Source: Strigomonas culicis
Taxonomy: Eukaryota > Euglenozoa > Kinetoplastea > Trypanosomatida > Trypanosomatidae
Length of the DNA stretch: 26,187 bases
NCBI GenBank assembly: GCA_000482145.1
Contig: AUXH01000241.1
Location: 1-26,187 of the forward strand
Direction: 5' to 3'
Positions 26,092 through 26,187 of this stretch are shown here, in pieces. Both the position numbers and the translations under genes were made by a program. The stretch's first letter is position 1; every line of letters begins with the position of its first letter. The notes under the pieces are model-generated. The model was not told the origin of the DNA, made no database searches, and saw only the letters and a program-made list of their open reading frames with translations.

Positions 26092-26147
26092 ACAGTAAGT
26101 ATAATAAGAACAGTAAGATAATAAAAGCCAAGGATATAATATAATAA
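26092..26147 (+). repeat. A/T-rich TAA-type tail of the retroelement
   Basis: CAGTAAGTATAATAAG (26092-26107) is repeated imperfectly as CAGTAAGATAATAAAAG (26111-26127), followed by GATATAATATAATAAG (26132-26147). Elements of the I/ingi group can end in A-rich or TAA-type tails. GC-rich sequence starts abruptly after it. Confidence 0.6.
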
Positions 26148-26187
26148 GCACCCCCCGTGATGAAGGCATCCAAGGAGGAGGGACGGC
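26148..26187. other. GC-richer sequence after the retroelement tail
   Basis: Forty bases starting with CACCCCCCGTGATG. Too short to identify. It should be the right flank of the insertion, but it does not visibly continue the broken surface-protein gene. Confidence 0.4.

Larger units (their letters stand above)
25708..26147 (+). mobile_element. Ingi/L1Tc-type non-LTR retroelement: short non-autonomous or truncated copy
   Basis: The left end begins with CCCTGG and continues through sequence very like the Pr77 hallmark shared by trypanosomatid ingi, L1Tc, NARTc, RIME and SIDER elements (CCACCTCTACGTGG, then CCAGGGATCAGTA). The open frame that follows encodes a 2A-type peptide and then the start of an apurinic-endonuclease domain (FRVAHWNSRSL with the catalytic Asn; DIILLQEV with the metal-binding Glu). 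Coding sense stops there. The rest is an A/T-rich, TAA-like tail ending near 26147, with no reverse transcriptase. At about 440 bases it has the size of the short RIME/SIDER elements, so it may be a non-autonomous element with a 5' end from an ingi-like parent. Rearrangement of a longer copy is the alternative. I see no convincing target-site duplication at the ends. Confidence 0.8.

Noticed and set aside
25690..26187. A possible target-site duplication flanking the retroelement, and a weak similarity of 26169-26187 to the element's 5' end
   Set aside because: The 12-13 bases before 25708 do not recur after 26147, and the similarity at the right edge is only a purine-rich run cut off by the window.

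Overview
The window looks like part of a trypanosomatid (kinetoplastid) nuclear chromosome. All eight intact genes and one broken gene lie on the + strand and have no introns. They are separated by AT-rich spacers, and nearly every start codon follows a long pyrimidine tract and an AG, as expected for spliced-leader trans-splicing of a polycistronic transcript. The proteins fit: an ApaH-like decapping phosphatase (ALPH1 type), a CAF1 deadenylase, a CFAP47-like flagellar protein, ribosomal protein L11, and at the right end an ingi/L1Tc-type non-LTR retroelement with a Pr77-like ribozyme and a 2A peptide. I cannot name the species. An ingi-type element with a well-preserved 2A motif argues somewhat against Leishmania, whose related elements are mostly degenerate.

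Layout. 1-683: AT-rich spacer with a CT microsatellite. 751-2814: ALPH1-type phosphatase. 2815-5515: a 2.7-kb gene-free stretch with a 3' UTR hairpin, simple repeats, a T-rich to A-rich switch and two AT microsatellites. 5516-7291: very GC-rich, alanine-rich unknown protein. 7672-15690: CFAP47-like protein of 2672 residues. 16241-17209: CAF1. 17765-18067: 100-residue conserved-looking small protein, perhaps mitochondrial. 18465-20096: helical unknown protein. 20422-23151: 909-residue protein with a predicted mitochondrial presequence, a helical half and a cysteine-rich C-terminal half with many RanBP2-like zinc modules. 23466-24032: ribosomal protein L11. 24413 to about 25707: secreted or surface protein gene broken by a stop and a frameshift. 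25708 to about 26147: short retroelement or truncated 5' end inserted in that broken gene.

The genes do not form a pathway, as is usual for trypanosomatid clusters. However, two central cytoplasmic mRNA-decay enzymes (decapping ALPH1 and deadenylase CAF1) sit in one cluster; from memory the same pair is closely linked on Trypanosoma brucei chromosome 6. The most interesting part is the right end. The element's putative HDV-like ribozyme, its 2A peptide and the start of its endonuclease are read in frame from the broken host gene. The element has no start codon of its own between its 5' end and the 2A motif, and it ends in a TAA-type tail after only about 440 bases. I see no CRISPR array, tRNA, rRNA or spliced-leader RNA gene.
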